Origin: Polynucleobacter sp. 78F-HAINBA
Lineage (GTDB): Bacteria > Pseudomonadota > Gammaproteobacteria > Burkholderiales > Burkholderiaceae
Direction: 5' to 3'
Assembly (NCBI RefSeq): GCF_018882325.1
Contig: NZ_JACVOQ010000005.1
Coordinates: 1 to 64,000 of the forward strand
DNA: 64,000 nucleotides
In this document: piece by piece, positions 37,626 through 48,508 of the stretch
Layout of the letters: each line of letters begins with the position of its first letter
Numbering within the stretch: the first letter of the stretch is position 1
Program-made: the position numbers and the translations under genes
Notes under the pieces: model-generated
What the model was told of the DNA's origin: nothing
Database searches by the model: none
Seen by the model: only the letters and a program-made list of their open reading frames with translations

Positions 37626-39584
37626 GTGAAAAAGAAGTTTCATGTTTTTAGTGGCTGGCAAAAAACGATGGGCGGAATTTTATTTCTGGCTCTGGCAGTA
37701 GCTGCGCCTAGCATTTCTGCAGAAAAAGCCAAGAAAGTCGCCCCCGCCAAAGAAAGCAGAGTTTCAGCCTTTGAAATTACCGAAGGTGATCGTACCTTTA
37801 TTGAATTGCGTGAGGCTGCTAAACGAAATGATGTGGCTCGCACACAGGCCTTAGCTGCCAGCCTCTCGAATTACCCATATGACGATTACGTAGCTTATTT
37901 CCGTATCAAGCCACAGTTATTTGATGGCGCTGGTGGTGCTCGATCCGACAGCAATGTGGACTCTCAAGTGGTAGCTTTTTTAAATCAATACCAAGGCACT
38001 GCACTAGCTGATCGGATGCGCAATGATTGGTTGCTTGTTTTAGGTAAGCGTAAAGACTGGTCTCGCTTTGATGCTGAATACTCCAAGTTTGTTTTGGATG
38101 ATGACACTCAAGTGAAATGCTATTCCTTGCAATCGAAGTTGGCTCAAGGTGAGAACCCAACAAAAGTGGGGCTTGATGCACGCGCAATATTATTGGACCC
38201 ACGTTATTTCGGTCAGGCTTGCCAAGAATTAGTGCCTATTTTGGTTGGTGCTGGCGGTATGACGCCGAGCGAAGCAAAGGCGATTGGTCGCGCTGCTAGC
38301 GAGATGGGTTTTGACACGATGTCGCGTCGCTTGGGTGGCGAGGATCCTATTGCTGAGATTGTTAAATCTGCTAAAGCAGATCCTGCAAAAGCGTTTAAAG
38401 ATTTTTCACAAAATGCATCTCGTTACAGCAAAGAGAATCAGGCGGTTGCTTGGGGTGTGATTGGTCAATTCCTCGCAAAGAAATTAGACCCCAATGCAGA
38501 TGATGCGTATCGCCTTCAACAGGAGCTAGGCTACAACGAGCTTCTTTCTACTGAGGGGCAAGAGTGGAAAGTCCGTGCGGGTTTGCGCGCTAAGGATTGG
38601 ACGCTGGTAAAGAATGCAATTGAAGGCATGAATCCTGCGGTGCGTAGCAAAGATCCCGCTTGGACTTATTGGTATGCGCGTGCATTGAAAGTGGAGGGCC
38701 AAAATGAAAAGGCTCGCGAGAACCTCGAGCTTGTTGCTGACCAGTACAACTTTTATGGACAGCTTGCACGAGAAGATCTAGGTAAATCGAATCATGCACC
38801 TGTGCGCACCAAAGTGAGCGATGCAGAAATTGACGCCATGTCTCAACGTAAGGGATTTATTCGGGGTGAGCGCTTCTATGCCATGAATTTACGCTTTGAA
38901 GGCAATCGTGACTGGAATTGGGAGTTGCGCAATATGAGCGATAAGCAGTTGCTCGCAGCGGCTGAGTATGCCAAGCGTATTGGCTTGTATGACCGCGTAG
39001 TGAATACGGCGGATCGTACCAAGCAGGAGCATGACTTTAGCTTGCGCTATCCAACCCCATATCGGGATGAGCTATCCCCAATTGCTAAGCAAATTGATTT
39101 GAACTTAGCTTGGGCTTATGGACTGATTCGTCAAGAGTCACGTTTCATCATGAATGCCTCTTCATCCGTTGGCGCTTCAGGCTTAATGCAGGTAATGCCG
39201 AATACAGCAAAGTATGTGGCAAAGAAAATTGGCATGACCTCCTATACCAATGACAAACTTGCTGATACCAATACCAATCTCACTTTGGGTAGTAATTACT
39301 TAAATATGGTCTTAGGAGACCTTGATGGTTCTTGGGTTCTGGCGTCTGCTGCTTATAACGCGGGCCCATCACGCTCTAAAACTTGGCGGGAAAAACTCAC
39401 CAGCCCTACAGAGGGTGCGATCTTCGCAGAAACTATTCCGTTTAATGAAACGCGCACTTATGTAAAAAATGTTTTAGCCAATGCAACGTATTATTCATCG
39501 GTGATGCATGGGCAGTCGCAGTCTTTAAAGCAGCGTTTAGGTGTGATTACTCCTAAAGCGGCAAACGCATCTGAGCTACCTTAG
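37626..39584 (+). CDS. slt: Soluble lytic murein transglycosylase (Slt70-like)
   Basis: A 652-residue periplasmic enzyme cleaving peptidoglycan with formation of 1,6-anhydro ends. A signal peptide covers about residues 1-32 (hydrophobic core GGILFLALAVAAPSISA). A long alpha-superhelical U domain follows, then the catalytic domain with Glu in LIRQESRF near 502 and SGLMQVMPNTA, and NLTLGSNYL later. The start is GTG at 37626. Its anhydromuropeptide products are the kind AmpG imports, though the AmpG-like gene lies 9 kb away. Confidence 0.92.
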   Translation: MKKKFHVFSGWQKTMGGILFLALAVAAPSISAEKAKKVAPAKESRVSAFEITEGDRTFIELREAAKRNDVARTQALAASLSNYPYDDYVAYFRIKPQLFDGAGGARSDSNVDSQVVAFLNQYQGTALADRMRNDWLLVLGKRKDWSRFDAEYSKFVLDDDTQVKCYSLQSKLAQGENPTKVGLDARAILLDPRYFGQACQELVPILVGAGGMTPSEAKAIGRAASEMGFDTMSRRLGGEDPIAEIVKSAKADPAKAFKDFSQNASRYSKENQAVAWGVIGQFLAKKLDPNADDAYRLQQELGYNELLSTEGQEWKVRAGLRAKDWTLVKNAIEGMNPAVRSKDPAWTYWYARALKVEGQNEKARENLELVADQYNFYGQLAREDLGKSNHAPVRTKVSDAEIDAMSQRKGFIRGERFYAMNLRFEGNRDWNWELRNMSDKQLLAAAEYAKRIGLYDRVVNTADRTKQEHDFSLRYPTPYRDELSPIAKQIDLNLAWAYGLIRQESRFIMNASSSVGASGLMQVMPNTAKYVAKKIGMTSYTNDKLADTNTNLTLGSNYLNMVLGDLDGSWVLASAAYNAGPSRSKTWREKLTSPTEGAIFAETIPFNETRTYVKNVLANATYYSSVMHGQSQSLKQRLGVITPKAANASELP

Positions 39585-39607
39585 TATTTCAACCAAATTG
39601 GAGTTTT

Positions 39608-40516
39608 ATGAAATATGACATTCTGCTAATTGGCGGTAACGGTTTTGTAGGTAGAGTCTTGGCGGCACAATTGCAAGCGGAGGGCTATTCCGTTTTATTG
39701 CCGACTAGACACTTAGCATCTGCGCGTGAATTGCGAATGCTGCCGAAAGTGCACTTAGAGGATGCTGATGTGCATGAGTTTGATTCATTGCAAGAACTTT
39801 GCTCACGAATTAAGCCGGGTGGTGCAGTCATTAATTTGGTGGGTGTGTTGCATGACAAGCCTGCACAGCCTTACGGAAAAGTATTTGAAGCTGCACATGT
39901 AGAGCTCCCTAAAAACATCATCACTGCCATGCAGTTACATGGTCTCAAGCGTTACTTGCACATGAGTGCATTGGGCGCGGATTCGAATGGTCCATCGATG
40001 TATCAGCGCAGTAAGGGTGATGGCGAGGCCGCAGTAAAAGCTAGCAATCTTGACTGGACTATTTTTAGGCCGTCAGTGATTTTTGGCGCTCAAGATCAAT
40101 TTATTAATTTATTTGCCAAGTTAACCAAGCTATTCCCCGCAATGCCTTTAGCAAACTCCGGAGCACAGTTTCAGCCGGTGAGCGTGGATGATGTGGCTAG
40201 TGCATTTACCAAGTCTCTGAAGATGCCATCAACCATTCATCAATCTTATGATTTGGTGGGGCCCACCGTTTACACCATGAAAGAAATTGTGGAATTTGCT
40301 GCACATAAGGTCAACACAAAATGCGCGATCATTCCTGTGCCTGCTTTTGTTGGCTATCTTCAAGCTTTGGCTTTTGAGTTCCTGCCCGTTCCAACCCTGA
40401 TGTCTCGCGACAATATTGCTTCAATGCAGTTGCCAAATATCTTGCCACTGAATGGTGTGGATGCTTTGACTAAAGTTTTTGGTATCAGCCGCCGCACCCT
40501 AGAAGGCATGAAATAA
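39608..40516 (+). CDS. NAD(P)-binding epimerase-like protein, NDUFA9 homologue
   Basis: A 302-residue atypical SDR. The Rossmann motif [14 protein letters not shown] is at residues 8-21; the usual YxxxK is present in weak form as YQRSKGDGE near 137. The family is called complex I NDUFA9 subunit family because the mitochondrial accessory subunit descends from it; the bacterial role is unknown, perhaps in quinone or respiratory chain assembly. It lies 23 bp after slt and 4 bp before cca. Confidence 0.85.
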   Translation: MKYDILLIGGNGFVGRVLAAQLQAEGYSVLLPTRHLASARELRMLPKVHLEDADVHEFDSLQELCSRIKPGGAVINLVGVLHDKPAQPYGKVFEAAHVELPKNIITAMQLHGLKRYLHMSALGADSNGPSMYQRSKGDGEAAVKASNLDWTIFRPSVIFGAQDQFINLFAKLTKLFPAMPLANSGAQFQPVSVDDVASAFTKSLKMPSTIHQSYDLVGPTVYTMKEIVEFAAHKVNTKCAIIPVPAFVGYLQALAFEFLPVPTLMSRDNIASMQLPNILPLNGVDALTKVFGISRRTLEGMK

Positions 40517-40520
40517 GCTC

Positions 40521-41660
40521 ATGAAGATCTACGCTGTTGGTGGCGCCATTCGGGATACCCTCATGGGTTTGCCGGTGCATGACATTGATTATGTGGTGGT
40601 TGGTTCTAGCGTAGAAGAGATGATTGCCCAGGGCTATCGTCCAGTGGGCAAAGATTTTCCAGTGTTCTTGCACCCAGAGACCCAGGCTGAATATGCCTTG
40701 GCTCGCACGGAGCGTAAGACAGGCAAGGGCTACAAGGGCTTTATGTTTTATGCCGACCCAACCGTCACGCTAGAGCAAGACTTAGAGCGTCGTGATCTGA
40801 CTATTAATGCAATGGCGCAAGAGGTCGGCGCTGATGGCAAATGGGTGGGGCCTATATTGGATCCCTACAACGGTCAGCAAGATCTAGCGGCTAGAGTATT
40901 TCGTCATGTGTCCGATGCATTTGCTGAAGATCCTTTGCGTCTATTGCGCATCGCTCGTTTTGCAGCGCGCTTTCCAGAATTTACTGTTGCGCCAGAAACC
41001 ATGGCTGCTTTGCAGGCTATCGTTCAATCCAATGAATTATCAGCGCTCTCAGCTGAGAGAATCTGGCAGGAGTTAGCCAGAGGATTCACTGCCGATAAGC
41101 CAATGCGAATGTTCCAAGTTCTACTGGATACTGATGCAGCCAGAGTATTGCTGCCGGCAACGCTGACATCCCATTTGGCTAAAGAAGAATTCCGCGAGCA
41201 ACTCATTGCACATTTGCATGCAGTAGATAACCGTCTGGAAGATCGATGCGCCGTCACTCTCATGCATTTATCTGCCAGTGAAATTCGCTCGTGGGCGGAG
41301 TGCGTCAAGATGCCAAATGAGGTGCGTGATTTCAGTGAAATATTTAGCGAGCTCAATGTACTCATTGAGAAATCAGTCAATGATGCAGGTTTTAGCTATG
41401 AGCCTGCAGATGTATTGACCTGGTTTAATCGGGCAGATGTATGGCGTAAGTCTGAGCGTGGAAATGCTTTGTTGAATTTAGCAAAGCGTATTGGCTTGAA
41501 TGTCAGCGCTTTAATTTCAGCAATGCAAAATGCTCAATCGCTCAACACGGCCTCAATTATTGAAAGTGTTCCTGCAGACCAGAGATCTAACGGTGAAAGA
41601 ATTCGCAGTGCAGTAGATGCTGCGCGACTCTTAGCTATTACTACAGCCGTAAGCATTTAA
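40521..41660 (+). CDS. cca: CCA tRNA nucleotidyltransferase
   Basis: A 379-residue class II enzyme that adds or repairs the 3' CCA of tRNA. Visible motifs: [11 protein letters not shown] with the metal-binding HDIDYV (18-26), [10 protein letters not shown] near 90, and [15 protein letters not shown] near 140. The C-terminal HD phosphohydrolase domain of E. coli Cca (412 residues) is not seen; the tail is shorter and has no HD motif. It stops 4 bp before the convergent MidA-like gene. Confidence 0.92.
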   Translation: MKIYAVGGAIRDTLMGLPVHDIDYVVVGSSVEEMIAQGYRPVGKDFPVFLHPETQAEYALARTERKTGKGYKGFMFYADPTVTLEQDLERRDLTINAMAQEVGADGKWVGPILDPYNGQQDLAARVFRHVSDAFAEDPLRLLRIARFAARFPEFTVAPETMAALQAIVQSNELSALSAERIWQELARGFTADKPMRMFQVLLDTDAARVLLPATLTSHLAKEEFREQLIAHLHAVDNRLEDRCAVTLMHLSASEIRSWAECVKMPNEVRDFSEIFSELNVLIEKSVNDAGFSYEPADVLTWFNRADVWRKSERGNALLNLAKRIGLNVSALISAMQNAQSLNTASIIESVPADQRSNGERIRSAVDAARLLAITTAVSI

Positions 41661-41664
41661 AAAC

Positions 41665-42852
41665 TTACAGCCGATTTCTGCCCCGAAGGCCCGGTAGGTC
41701 TTCTAAGACGTGGTCTGGCAATACCTCAGACAGTTTCTTTGAGAATGCAAAGACTTTGAATAGCTCGCCCATCTCCGCTTCAGATAATAGTTTTTGCAGC
41801 GAGTTCGAAATAGGTAAGAAAGTTTCTGGATCGCCAGGGTCGCCAATCTCTAATGCAATATCGCCAATGCCCGCATCTAGCAAATAAGACGCTTGATTGC
41901 TGAGATAGGCATCATCGACTTCTTCCTTGAGTGCACTGCGTGCAATCTGCGACCATTCCACATGGGTTGTTAAATCACATAGCCCCGGAAGGTGAAATGG
42001 ATCTTGAATAGCATGATGGCGATGATGCGCCATGAGTGTGCCTTCTAGGCGTTGTGCATGGTAATACTCACTCTCCGGAAATCCGTAATCAAAAGTGAGG
42101 AAGAGTCCAGTATCGAGATGCTTGGCTACTTGGTGCATCCAAGCATTTGCGGGTGCATGTAATTCAGTAAGGTAGCCTTCAGAAAAGTTTCCGTTGAGTA
42201 AAGTCTCTGGAAGCAGCGACTGCTCAACAGGTTGTCCTACTGACCAAGCAAGCTTGCCATCAATTACAGCGACGCCTTGTTGATACCAAAAGCCATTTTG
42301 AAAAATGATGGCGTCACAAGGGATGGCATCAATTACCTCGTTGGCTAGAATGATGCCCTTGAAGTTGCTAGGTAAAGAGCTTAACCAATTGCATTGAGTA
42401 GATAGAGCTAGTTTCTCGGTAAGTTGCTTGAGGCGTTCTTCTTGTCTTTGGGTTAGGTCTGGCGAGATCTCGATGATGTCGTAGTTATCTAAGGAAAATT
42501 CAAGATCGTGCAGTCGGGTAAGAATGGATTCAGCCAATTTGCCGGTGCCGGCGCCAAACTCCAGAATTTGAGTAGGGAGTCCTTGGGCTTGAAGGCCCTC
42601 CAGAATCGGTAAAAGGGTTTCTACGATGGCAGCGCCAAATAGGGGGGAGAGCTCTGGGGCTGTCGTGAAATCACCGCCAGTACCCAATTTGTGGGCTCCA
42701 GCGCTGTAATAACCCATACCTGGCTCATATAAAGCCATTTCCATATACCTTGAAAAGGGCATCCAGCCGCCATTAGAGGCGATTTCGCCCATTATTTTTT
42801 GGCTAAGAAGCTCGGTATGAGCCGTTTCAAGGCTGGTCAAGGTAATATCCAT
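41665..42852 (-). CDS. SAM-dependent methyltransferase, MidA/NDUFAF7 family
   Basis: A 395-residue DUF185 (MidA) methyltransferase. The N-terminal FSRYMEMALYEPGMGYYSAGAHKLG is highly conserved in the family, followed by DFTTAPELSPLFG and motif I EFGAGTGKLAES near 110-121. The mitochondrial member NDUFAF7 methylates an Arg of the NDUFS2 subunit of complex I; the bacterial role is not established. It diverges from the SDR gene, with starts 25 bp apart. Confidence 0.9.
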   Translation of the reverse strand: MDITLTSLETAHTELLSQKIMGEIASNGGWMPFSRYMEMALYEPGMGYYSAGAHKLGTGGDFTTAPELSPLFGAAIVETLLPILEGLQAQGLPTQILEFGAGTGKLAESILTRLHDLEFSLDNYDIIEISPDLTQRQEERLKQLTEKLALSTQCNWLSSLPSNFKGIILANEVIDAIPCDAIIFQNGFWYQQGVAVIDGKLAWSVGQPVEQSLLPETLLNGNFSEGYLTELHAPANAWMHQVAKHLDTGLFLTFDYGFPESEYYHAQRLEGTLMAHHRHHAIQDPFHLPGLCDLTTHVEWSQIARSALKEEVDDAYLSNQASYLLDAGIGDIALEIGDPGDPETFLPISNSLQKLLSEAEMGELFKVFAFSKKLSEVLPDHVLEDLPGLRGRNRL

Positions 42853-42877
42853 AGCTCGCTAGTCTAAGAGAATTTAA

Positions 42878-43699
42878 GTGAACTTGAGTTCAAACCTACA
42901 ACCTCAGCAAAATAAAGCAGTTTTAGTGACCGGCGCTGCCAAGCGTCTTGGCCGAGAAATTGCCTTGGAATTTGCTCGTCAGGGCTGGGATATTGCGATT
43001 CATTATGGCAAGTCTGCCGCAGATGCCCAGGCTACCGTTGCGGAAATCCAGGGCTTAGGGCGTAAGGCCGTGGCATTTAAGGCTGATCTCGCTAGCGAAG
43101 TAGAAATTCATTCTCTGTTTGCCGCAGTTGTTGCTGAGTTTCAAGACCTCGAGTGTCTCGTGAATAGCGCTTCAATCTTTGAATATGATCGCGCTAATTC
43201 AGACACCCCGCTCAGCGGTAAAAGTTTGCAAGACCACATGCAAGTCAATTTGGCTGCACCTATCTTGCTGTCTCAATTAATGTTTGACTATCAAAAGAGC
43301 CAGACAAAGAAAGCAAGCGAGAGTAATTTATCAATTCCCTCGGTAATTCAGCTGCTCGATCAAAAATTGATTAATCTCAATCCAGATTATTTGTCTTACA
43401 CATTATCTAAAGCTGCACTACTCACTTCAGTTGAGGTGTTAGCAGTAGATTTTGCTCCGCACTTACGGGTGATTGGTTTGGCTCCCGGTATTACGCTGAC
43501 TTCAGGCGATCAAACTGAATCAGGTTTTACTAAGGCGCATCAGATGACGCCATTGGGTAAGTCATCAACACCAAGTGATATTGCAAAAGCAGCCGTATTT
43601 TTAGCAAGCTCAAATGCGATCACTGGCACCACCTTATATGTGGATGGCGGACAACATCTATTGCCATCATCACGCGATGTGATGTTTAAAACAAACTAA
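42878..43699 (+). CDS. SDR family oxidoreductase, pteridine reductase (FolM/PTR1)-like
   Basis: A 273-residue short-chain dehydrogenase with the NADPH motif TGAAKRLG (19-26), which is the TGxxxRxG form of pteridine reductases rather than the common TGxxxGxG. The catalytic Tyr and Lys are in SYTLSKAAL near 168-175. It starts at GTG 42878. The next gene, 14 bp on, is folB, so a role in dihydropterin or dihydrofolate reduction is likely (inferred). Confidence 0.82.
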   Translation: MNLSSNLQPQQNKAVLVTGAAKRLGREIALEFARQGWDIAIHYGKSAADAQATVAEIQGLGRKAVAFKADLASEVEIHSLFAAVVAEFQDLECLVNSASIFEYDRANSDTPLSGKSLQDHMQVNLAAPILLSQLMFDYQKSQTKKASESNLSIPSVIQLLDQKLINLNPDYLSYTLSKAALLTSVEVLAVDFAPHLRVIGLAPGITLTSGDQTESGFTKAHQMTPLGKSSTPSDIAKAAVFLASSNAITGTTLYVDGGQHLLPSSRDVMFKTN

Positions 43700-43713
43700 A
43701 AGTTAAAAAATTC

Positions 43714-44109
43714 ATGCACGCTATTCTTTCTCATCCCGCTTTAGTTGATTGCCGTCGCTTATTTCTGCGTGACTATGAAATCTATATCAATATCGGTGTG
43801 CATGATTTTGAGAAGAAGGCTGAGCAGCGCGTCATTCTCAATGTTGATCTCTACATTCCTTTGAATATGAACACTCCTTCTAAAGACTTGTTGGAAGAGG
43901 TTGTGGATTACGACTTCATGCGTGAAACCATTAAGGCACGGTCTTCCCAGGGTCATATCCACTTACAGGAAACCTTCTGCGACGACATCGTGACTGCGAT
44001 GCTCTTGCATCCGAAGGTCATTGCGGCTCGCGTTAGTACAGCTAAGCCTGATGTCTATCCAGATTGCCACTCTGTTGGCGTTGAAGTATTTCGGATTAAG
44101 CAGGCTTAA
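43714..44109 (+). CDS. folB: Dihydroneopterin aldolase
   Basis: A 131-residue folate-synthesis enzyme. The segment [29 protein letters not shown] matches the start of FolB, with the catalytic Glu in EKKAEQ and Lys near the C-terminus in STAKPD. The N-terminal 14 residues before it are longer than usual. It is downstream of an SDR with a pteridine reductase motif and 29 bp upstream of ttcA. Confidence 0.88.
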   Translation: MHAILSHPALVDCRRLFLRDYEIYINIGVHDFEKKAEQRVILNVDLYIPLNMNTPSKDLLEEVVDYDFMRETIKARSSQGHIHLQETFCDDIVTAMLLHPKVIAARVSTAKPDVYPDCHSVGVEVFRIKQA

Positions 44110-44138
44110 AGAGAAATTTCGGAAAAGATTTAGTAGCC

Positions 44139-45047
44139 ATGAGTGATATTCGTAAAGTCGTCTTCGAAGAAAACAAGCTTGAGAAAAAGCTCTGCCGTTT
44201 AGTTGGCCAAGCAATTGGTGACTTTGGCATGATCGAAGATGGTGACAAAGTAATGGTTTGTCTATCGGGTGGTAAAGATAGTTATGCCATGCTCGATATT
44301 CTATTGAAGTTGCGCGAGCGTGCCCCAATTGATTTTGAAATTGTTGCTGTCAATTTGGATCAAAAGCAACCAGGATTCCCAGCAGAGATTTTGCCGAACT
44401 ATTTAAAAGCTTTGGGTGTTCAGTACCACATTGAAAACCAAGATACCTATAGCATTGTCAAGCGTGTCGTTCCAGAAGGAAAAACGACTTGTGGTCTTTG
44501 CTCTCGATTGCGTCGTGGCATTTTGTATCGTGTTGCAGATGAGTTGGGTGCTACCAAGATTGCTTTAGGTCATCATCGTGATGACATCTTAGAAACATTG
44601 ATGTTGAATATGTTCTTTGCTGGCAAGCTCAAGGGTATGCCGCCAAAGTTGCGATCTGATGATGGCAAGCATATTGTCATTCGTCCCCTCGCATATGTTC
44701 CTGAAAAGTTACTTGAACGTTACGCAGTAGATATGAACTTCCCAATTATTCCGTGCAATCTCTGTGGCAGTCAGCCCAATCTCCAGCGCGGTGCCATGAA
44801 AGAGATGCTGCGCGAGTGGGAGAAAAAGCACCCAGGGCGTGTCGAGAATCTATTTCGCTCAATGCACCATATCGTGCCATCCCATTTAATGGATGGAGAG
44901 GCCTTTGATTTCAAGAATCTCGAGATTTCTACAGAGCTGTCGGGTATTGCTGCCAGATCGGCTGGTGACAAAGCGATTGATGAGACAGAAATCGATGAAA
45001 TAGCCTGCGGAACGCTGATTCAGGGGTCTTATAATCCCTCTTTATGA
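44139..45047 (+). CDS. ttcA: tRNA 2-thiocytidine biosynthesis protein TtcA
   Basis: A 302-residue ATP-pyrophosphatase that thiolates C32 of some tRNAs. It has the PP-loop [12 protein letters not shown] near 44-55 and two pairs of cysteines for a 4Fe-4S cluster ([10 protein letters not shown] near 112-121 and the later PCNLCGSQ). A C-terminal tail of about 30 residues is acidic. It overlaps glmU by 4 bp. Confidence 0.94.
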   Translation: MSDIRKVVFEENKLEKKLCRLVGQAIGDFGMIEDGDKVMVCLSGGKDSYAMLDILLKLRERAPIDFEIVAVNLDQKQPGFPAEILPNYLKALGVQYHIENQDTYSIVKRVVPEGKTTCGLCSRLRRGILYRVADELGATKIALGHHRDDILETLMLNMFFAGKLKGMPPKLRSDDGKHIVIRPLAYVPEKLLERYAVDMNFPIIPCNLCGSQPNLQRGAMKEMLREWEKKHPGRVENLFRSMHHIVPSHLMDGEAFDFKNLEISTELSGIAARSAGDKAIDETEIDEIACGTLIQGSYNPSL

Positions 45048-46519
45048 ACATCGTTATTTTGGCTGCTGGGCAGGGAAAGCGGATGAAGTCCGCATTACCC
45101 AAGGTTCTCCAAACCTTGGCCGGGAAACCCCTTCTCCAGCACGTTCTCAATACCGCTCTAGATCTACAAGGCAAGAGCGCTAAAACTGGCCCCATCGTTG
45201 TTGTTGGTCACGGCGCAGCCGATGTTAAAGAGTTTCTTCAAGCAGTCGGCGAGCAAGATTCTCGCTTCGGCAAAGTGGGCACTGCACTGCAGGCCGAGCA
45301 AAAAGGAACAGGACACGCTTTATTACAAGCACTGCCTAAGCTAGATGTAAATGAACCTACTTTGGTTCTCTATGGTGATGTGCCACTTACAAGTAAAAAG
45401 ACGCTCTCTAAATTAGCTAAATTGGCTGATGGTGTGCGTGGTCAAGATTCTGCATTAGCACTTCTGACTCAAAATCTCAGCAATCCAACGGGCTATGGTC
45501 GTATCGTGCGAGATATCGACGGCTCTGTAAAGGAGATTGTTGAAGAAAAAGATGCATCGCCAGAGCAAAAGCGTATTCAAGAAATCAATACCGGCATCAT
45601 GGTTCTACCAACCAATTCACTCAAGAAATGGTTGAAGTCTTTGCGAGCGAGCAATGCCCAGGGTGAATACTATTTAACTGATGTCATCGCGATGGCGGTT
45701 AAAGATGGTGTGCCCATTCGCACTGCGCAAGCTGATGCTGAATATGAAACTGTTGGCGTTAACAGTCGCGATCAGTTGGCTGCTTTAGAGCGCGTGCATC
45801 AATTAAACCAAGCAAACGTACTAATGGATGCCGGTGTTTCATTGGCTGATCCAGCACGCATTGATATTCGCGGAACGTTGGAGTGCGGTACCGATGTCTT
45901 TATTGATGTGGGTTGTGTATTTGAAGGTTGCGTAACTTTAGCTGCGGGCACAAAAGTTGGCCCGTACTGCATCATTCGCAATAGCGTGATTGGTAAGAAT
46001 GTCACTATTCACCCATACAGCCATATTGACGGTGCAAAAGTTGGCGCAAGTTCGCTGATTGGGCCTTATGCTCGCTTACGCCCAGGTGCTGACTTGGCGA
46101 ATGATGTGCACATTGGTAATTTTGTAGAAGTGAAGAACAGCAAGATTGCCGCCAATAGCAAAGCTAATCACTTAGCTTACGTTGGCGATTCCATTGTGGG
46201 CTCTAGAGTCAATATCGGTGCAGGTACGATTACTTGTAACTACGATGGTGTGAATAAGCACCAAACCATTATTGAAGATGATGTCTTCATTGGTTCGGAC
46301 ACTCAGTTGGTTGCCCCAGTGCGTGTTGGTCGTGGCGCCACATTGGGTGCAGGCACGACTCTGACTAAAGATGCGCCCCCTAATCAACTTACCGTGTCGC
46401 GCGCTAAGCAAATCTCTTTACAGTGGCAACGCCCAGTAAAGAAGGAAAAGAAAGTGGCAGATAAGAAGGTAGCAATAAAGAAAGTAGCTGCTAAAAAATC
46501 CGTGAAGGCTAAAAAATAA
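45044..46519 (+). CDS. glmU: Bifunctional GlmU: GlcN-1-P acetyltransferase / UDP-GlcNAc pyrophosphorylase
   Basis: A 491-residue bifunctional enzyme of UDP-GlcNAc synthesis. The N-terminal uridyltransferase domain opens [15 protein letters not shown]; the left-handed beta-helix acetyltransferase domain runs from about 255 to the C-terminus with repeated hexads and the [23 protein letters not shown] block. After the usual RPVKK end there is an added Lys/Ala/Val tail of about 24 residues (KKVA repeats), absent from E. coli GlmU (456). The stop overlaps the glmS start by 1 base (TAATG). Confidence 0.95.
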   Translation: MNIVILAAGQGKRMKSALPKVLQTLAGKPLLQHVLNTALDLQGKSAKTGPIVVVGHGAADVKEFLQAVGEQDSRFGKVGTALQAEQKGTGHALLQALPKLDVNEPTLVLYGDVPLTSKKTLSKLAKLADGVRGQDSALALLTQNLSNPTGYGRIVRDIDGSVKEIVEEKDASPEQKRIQEINTGIMVLPTNSLKKWLKSLRASNAQGEYYLTDVIAMAVKDGVPIRTAQADAEYETVGVNSRDQLAALERVHQLNQANVLMDAGVSLADPARIDIRGTLECGTDVFIDVGCVFEGCVTLAAGTKVGPYCIIRNSVIGKNVTIHPYSHIDGAKVGASSLIGPYARLRPGADLANDVHIGNFVEVKNSKIAANSKANHLAYVGDSIVGSRVNIGAGTITCNYDGVNKHQTIIEDDVFIGSDTQLVAPVRVGRGATLGAGTTLTKDAPPNQLTVSRAKQISLQWQRPVKKEKKVADKKVAIKKVAAKKSVKAKK

Positions 46520-48351
46520 TGTGCGGAATCGTTGGCGCAGCATCGCGTAAGAATATTGTTGAGGTATTGATCGAAGGCCTGCGTCGCCTTGAGTACCGTG
46601 GATATGATTCCTGTGGTTTTGCCGTAATTAATGGTGATGATGCCAAGCACCCCATTGAACGTGCTCGCACGACAGCCCGTGTTTCCGAGTTAGCGGAGCA
46701 GGGGAAAGATTTTCATGGCACTTTAGGTATTGCGCATACCCGCTGGGCAACGCACGGCAAGCCTGATACACAAAATGCACACCCCCATATTTCTGGTGGA
46801 TTAATCGCTGTGGTGCATAACGGCATTATTGAAAATTACGAGTCACTGCGCACCGAGCTGAAATCTGCTGGCTACGTATTTACTTCAGAAACAGATACTG
46901 AAGTGATTGCGCATTTAATTCATCAAGCTTATGTAGCAAGCGAGCAGGTTGATTTAGTTGCTTCAGTGCGATCTGTATTGCCGCGCTTACATGGTGCCTA
47001 TGCGATCGGTGTGATTGCGCAAGATCGTCCAGATATTTTGGTCGGTGCACGCGTTGGATCGCCCTTGGTTGTAGCGCTTGGCGAGAATGAAAATTTCCTT
47101 GCTTCTGATGCACTGGCTTTGGCCGGTCGCGCACATTCAATGATGTATCTCGAAGAAGGTGATGTTGCTATTCTTAAGGCGGATAGCGTTGAGATCATTG
47201 ATCAGTTAGGTAAGACAGCGCAGCGTGAGCAAAAATCAATGCCAGCTCAAGCTGACTCCGTAGATCTAGGTCCTTATCAGCACTACATGCAGAAAGAGAT
47301 CTTTGAGCAACCAAGAGCAATTAGCGACACGCTTGCCAATATTGCTAGCTTTGGTCCAGAACTCTTTAATGCAAATCCTGAGCAATGGAAAAAGTTTGAT
47401 CAAATTTTGATATTGGCTTGCGGCACTAGTTACTACTCCGCTTGCGTTGCTAAATACTGGTTAGAAGATTTAGCAGGCATACCGACGCAGGTAGAGATTG
47501 CTAGTGAGTATCGTTATCGCACAACTGTTCCTAACCCGAATACATTAATTGTGGTGGTCTCCCAGTCTGGTGAGACTGCGGATACTTTGGCGGCCTTACG
47601 TCATGCCCAGGCTTTAGGACATCAATACACGTTGGCAATTTGTAACGTTGCAAGTAGCGCCATGGTTCGCGAAACGAATTGGAATTTCTTAACCAAGGCT
47701 GGCACTGAGATTGGCGTGGCCTCTACTAAAGCCTTCACTACTCAATTGGTTGCCCTATATCTGTTAGCTGTTTCATTGGCTAAGCGTGCTGGCAAAGTAA
47801 GTCCTGAGCGAGAGAAAGAGCTCTTGCGTGACTTGCGCCATTTGCCAAAAGCTTTGCATGCAGTGTTAGCGCTTGAGCCGCAGATCATGGCTTGGAGCAC
47901 TGCATTTGCTAAATGTGAAAATGCTTTGTTCTTGGGTCGTGGCATGCATTACCCAATTGCCCTTGAAGGTGCGCTCAAGTTAAAAGAGATTTCTTATATT
48001 CATGCTGAAGCTTATCCAGCGGGCGAGTTAAAGCACGGACCATTAGCCCTGGTTACTGAAAAGATGCCAGTGGTAACAGTAGCCCCAAAAGATGACTTGC
48101 TGGAAAAGCTCAAATCCAATATGCAGGAAGTCAAAGCCCGTGGCGGTAAGTTGTACGTCTTTGCAGACCAAGATACCGAAATTACTAGCAGTGAAGGCAT
48201 CAACGTGATTCGTTTGCCTGAGCACTATGGAAATCTTTCCCCAATCTTGCATGTAGTTCCACTGCAACTACTGGCGTATCACACCGCTTGCGCCCTGGGT
48301 ACTGATGTAGACAAGCCGCGTAATCTCGCAAAGAGCGTTACCGTCGAGTAA
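46519..48351 (+). CDS. glmS: Glutamine-fructose-6-phosphate aminotransferase (isomerizing)
   Basis: A 610-residue enzyme making GlcN-6-P, the first step to UDP-GlcNAc. The N-terminal glutaminase starts at catalytic Cys2 ([12 protein letters not shown]) and has [13 protein letters not shown]; two SIS domains bind the sugar phosphate ([12 protein letters not shown] and the KTAG-like [14 protein letters not shown]). It ends in [13 protein letters not shown], the standard C-terminus. It is coupled to glmU by a 1-base overlap. Confidence 0.96.
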   Translation: MCGIVGAASRKNIVEVLIEGLRRLEYRGYDSCGFAVINGDDAKHPIERARTTARVSELAEQGKDFHGTLGIAHTRWATHGKPDTQNAHPHISGGLIAVVHNGIIENYESLRTELKSAGYVFTSETDTEVIAHLIHQAYVASEQVDLVASVRSVLPRLHGAYAIGVIAQDRPDILVGARVGSPLVVALGENENFLASDALALAGRAHSMMYLEEGDVAILKADSVEIIDQLGKTAQREQKSMPAQADSVDLGPYQHYMQKEIFEQPRAISDTLANIASFGPELFNANPEQWKKFDQILILACGTSYYSACVAKYWLEDLAGIPTQVEIASEYRYRTTVPNPNTLIVVVSQSGETADTLAALRHAQALGHQYTLAICNVASSAMVRETNWNFLTKAGTEIGVASTKAFTTQLVALYLLAVSLAKRAGKVSPEREKELLRDLRHLPKALHAVLALEPQIMAWSTAFAKCENALFLGRGMHYPIALEGALKLKEISYIHAEAYPAGELKHGPLALVTEKMPVVTVAPKDDLLEKLKSNMQEVKARGGKLYVFADQDTEITSSEGINVIRLPEHYGNLSPILHVVPLQLLAYHTACALGTDVDKPRNLAKSVTVE

Positions 48352-48451
48352 TTTCTCTGGGGTGGATTCACCTCAAAATTCCAAGTAACTTCATTAACCC
48401 AGGCGTAATCCAATCAACTGGGTTTATTCCCTTGATTCTGTAGGGTCTTGC

Positions 48452-48482
48452 AATTAGTACGAACTAGTACTAAACTAGTACG
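48452..48482. promoter_or_regulatory. Repeated operator-like sites upstream of the MarR gene
   Basis: Three copies of (a)ntagtac stand at 48453-48460 (attagtac), 48463-48470 and 48474-48481 (actagtac). The first two also form an inverted repeat, ttagtac-gaacta-gtactaa (48454-48473). The ~10-bp spacing puts the sites on the same helix face. They lie 28 bp before the MarR start in the 157-bp gap after glmS; autoregulation by the MarR protein is the natural reading. Confidence 0.6.
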
Positions 48483-48508
48483 CATACAGACTAAATTGAG
48501 GTAATGAA

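Noticed and set aside
48352..48430. Hairpin aacccag ... ctgggtt after glmS as a terminator
   Set aside because: The loop is long (about 17 bases) and the T-run weak (ttattcc), so it is not called.
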